Origin: UBA6382 sp964596865
GTDB lineage: Bacteria; Bacteroidota; Bacteroidia; Bacteroidales; Bacteroidaceae
Length of the DNA stretch: 14,737 bases
NCBI GenBank assembly: GCA_964596865.1
Contig: CAZQVW010000036.1
Coordinates: forward strand, 1 to 14,737
Reading direction: 5' to 3'
The notes beneath the pieces were generated by a model. That model did no database searches. It had not been told where the DNA came from and worked only from the letters and a program-made list of their open reading frames with translations. This document shows, piece after piece, positions 14,651 to 14,737 of the stretch. The first letter of the stretch is position 1; each line of letters opens with the position of its first letter. The translations under genes were made by a program, and so were the position numbers.

Positions 14651-14651
14651 T
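14576..14651. repeat. Long palindrome with one arm tandemly duplicated
   Basis: Left arm 14576-14602 (27 bases) is the exact reverse complement of 14625-14651. Its inner 21 bases (14582-14602) are also the exact reverse complement of 14603-14623, giving a loopless 42-bp palindrome. The right side therefore consists of two exact 22-bp direct copies (14599-14620 and 14621-14642). The simplest origin is a 54-bp perfect palindrome in which 22 bases of one arm were duplicated. It begins at the stop codon of the partial gene at the right edge. It is AT-rich with no T run, so it is not a classical terminator. Confidence 0.9.
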
Positions 14652-14737
14652 TAACGATAGTCAAAACGATTGGAAGTGACTTTTATCTCGGGATTTTTTC
14701 TCCGCAAGGCGGCAATTATGCGCCTCAAGTGGGCTAT
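14651..14737 (-). CDS. C-terminal end of a gene cut by the window edge
   Basis: The last 28 codons and a TAA stop (14651-14653) of a minus-strand frame that enters at 14737. The peptide ends AALRRKNPEIKVTSNRFDYR and starts IAHLRRII, a basic amphipathic helix followed by a short strand, so it looks like real protein rather than a chance frame. The helix, then NPEIKV, then a final Y-R, faintly recalls the end of OmpR-type winged-helix regulators, but it is too short to name. Its stop codon overlaps the outer arm of the palindrome. Confidence 0.5.
   Translation of the reverse strand: MAHLRRIIAALRRKNPEIKVTSNRFDYR

Noticed and set aside
14389..14679. Plus-strand frame of 96 codons near the right edge
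   Set aside because: It runs through both the tandem array and the palindrome. The C-terminal half simply translates the 22-bp repeat.

Overview
The window looks like a chromosomal segment of an anaerobic member of the Bacteroidales. The evidence is TAnnTTTG-type promoters instead of sigma-70 boxes, few Shine-Dalgarno sites, a Porin_O_P-type outer-membrane porin, a DUF3472/F5-8C exoprotein with a type IX-like C-terminal sorting domain, and a family of GC-rich intergenic repeats built around gcgggttttatac. The family within the order (perhaps Muribaculaceae) is a guess. All nine genes, and a tenth cut by the right edge, are on the minus strand, so transcription runs from high to low coordinates.

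Right part (14737 to 11770): the last 28 codons of a gene, then a 368-base intergenic stretch with two unrelated 22-bp repeat systems. One is a long palindrome with one arm duplicated; the other is a head-to-tail array. Next comes a secreted multidomain protein of about 794 residues (DUF5077-like, DUF3472, F5/8C, sorting tail) that ends at a strong hairpin terminator.

Centre and left (11350 to 237): a glycerol-3-phosphate (G3P) utilisation cluster. A clear Bacteroidetes promoter drives glpA-glpB-glpC, the anaerobic G3P dehydrogenase and its Fe-S membrane/electron-transfer subunit. They are followed by glpT (G3P:phosphate antiporter), a second divergent organophosphate antiporter, and a HAD-IIA phosphatase. 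A porin of the Porin_O_P family with its own promoter and long leader comes next, then a secreted beta-propeller protein and a textbook terminator at 237-270.

The parts read as a pathway from outside to inside: porin for outer-membrane passage, GlpT and its relative for inner-membrane exchange against phosphate, GlpABC for oxidation of G3P to dihydroxyacetone phosphate with electrons going to quinone, and a cytoplasmic phosphatase for excess phosphoesters. There is no glycerol kinase or glycerol facilitator in the window, so the module seems built for ready-made G3P or other phosphoesters rather than free glycerol. The beta-propeller protein could act upstream in the periplasm, but that is inference. 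I see no tRNA, rRNA, CRISPR array, transposase or phage gene. The least explained material is the repeat DNA in the three larger intergenic stretches.
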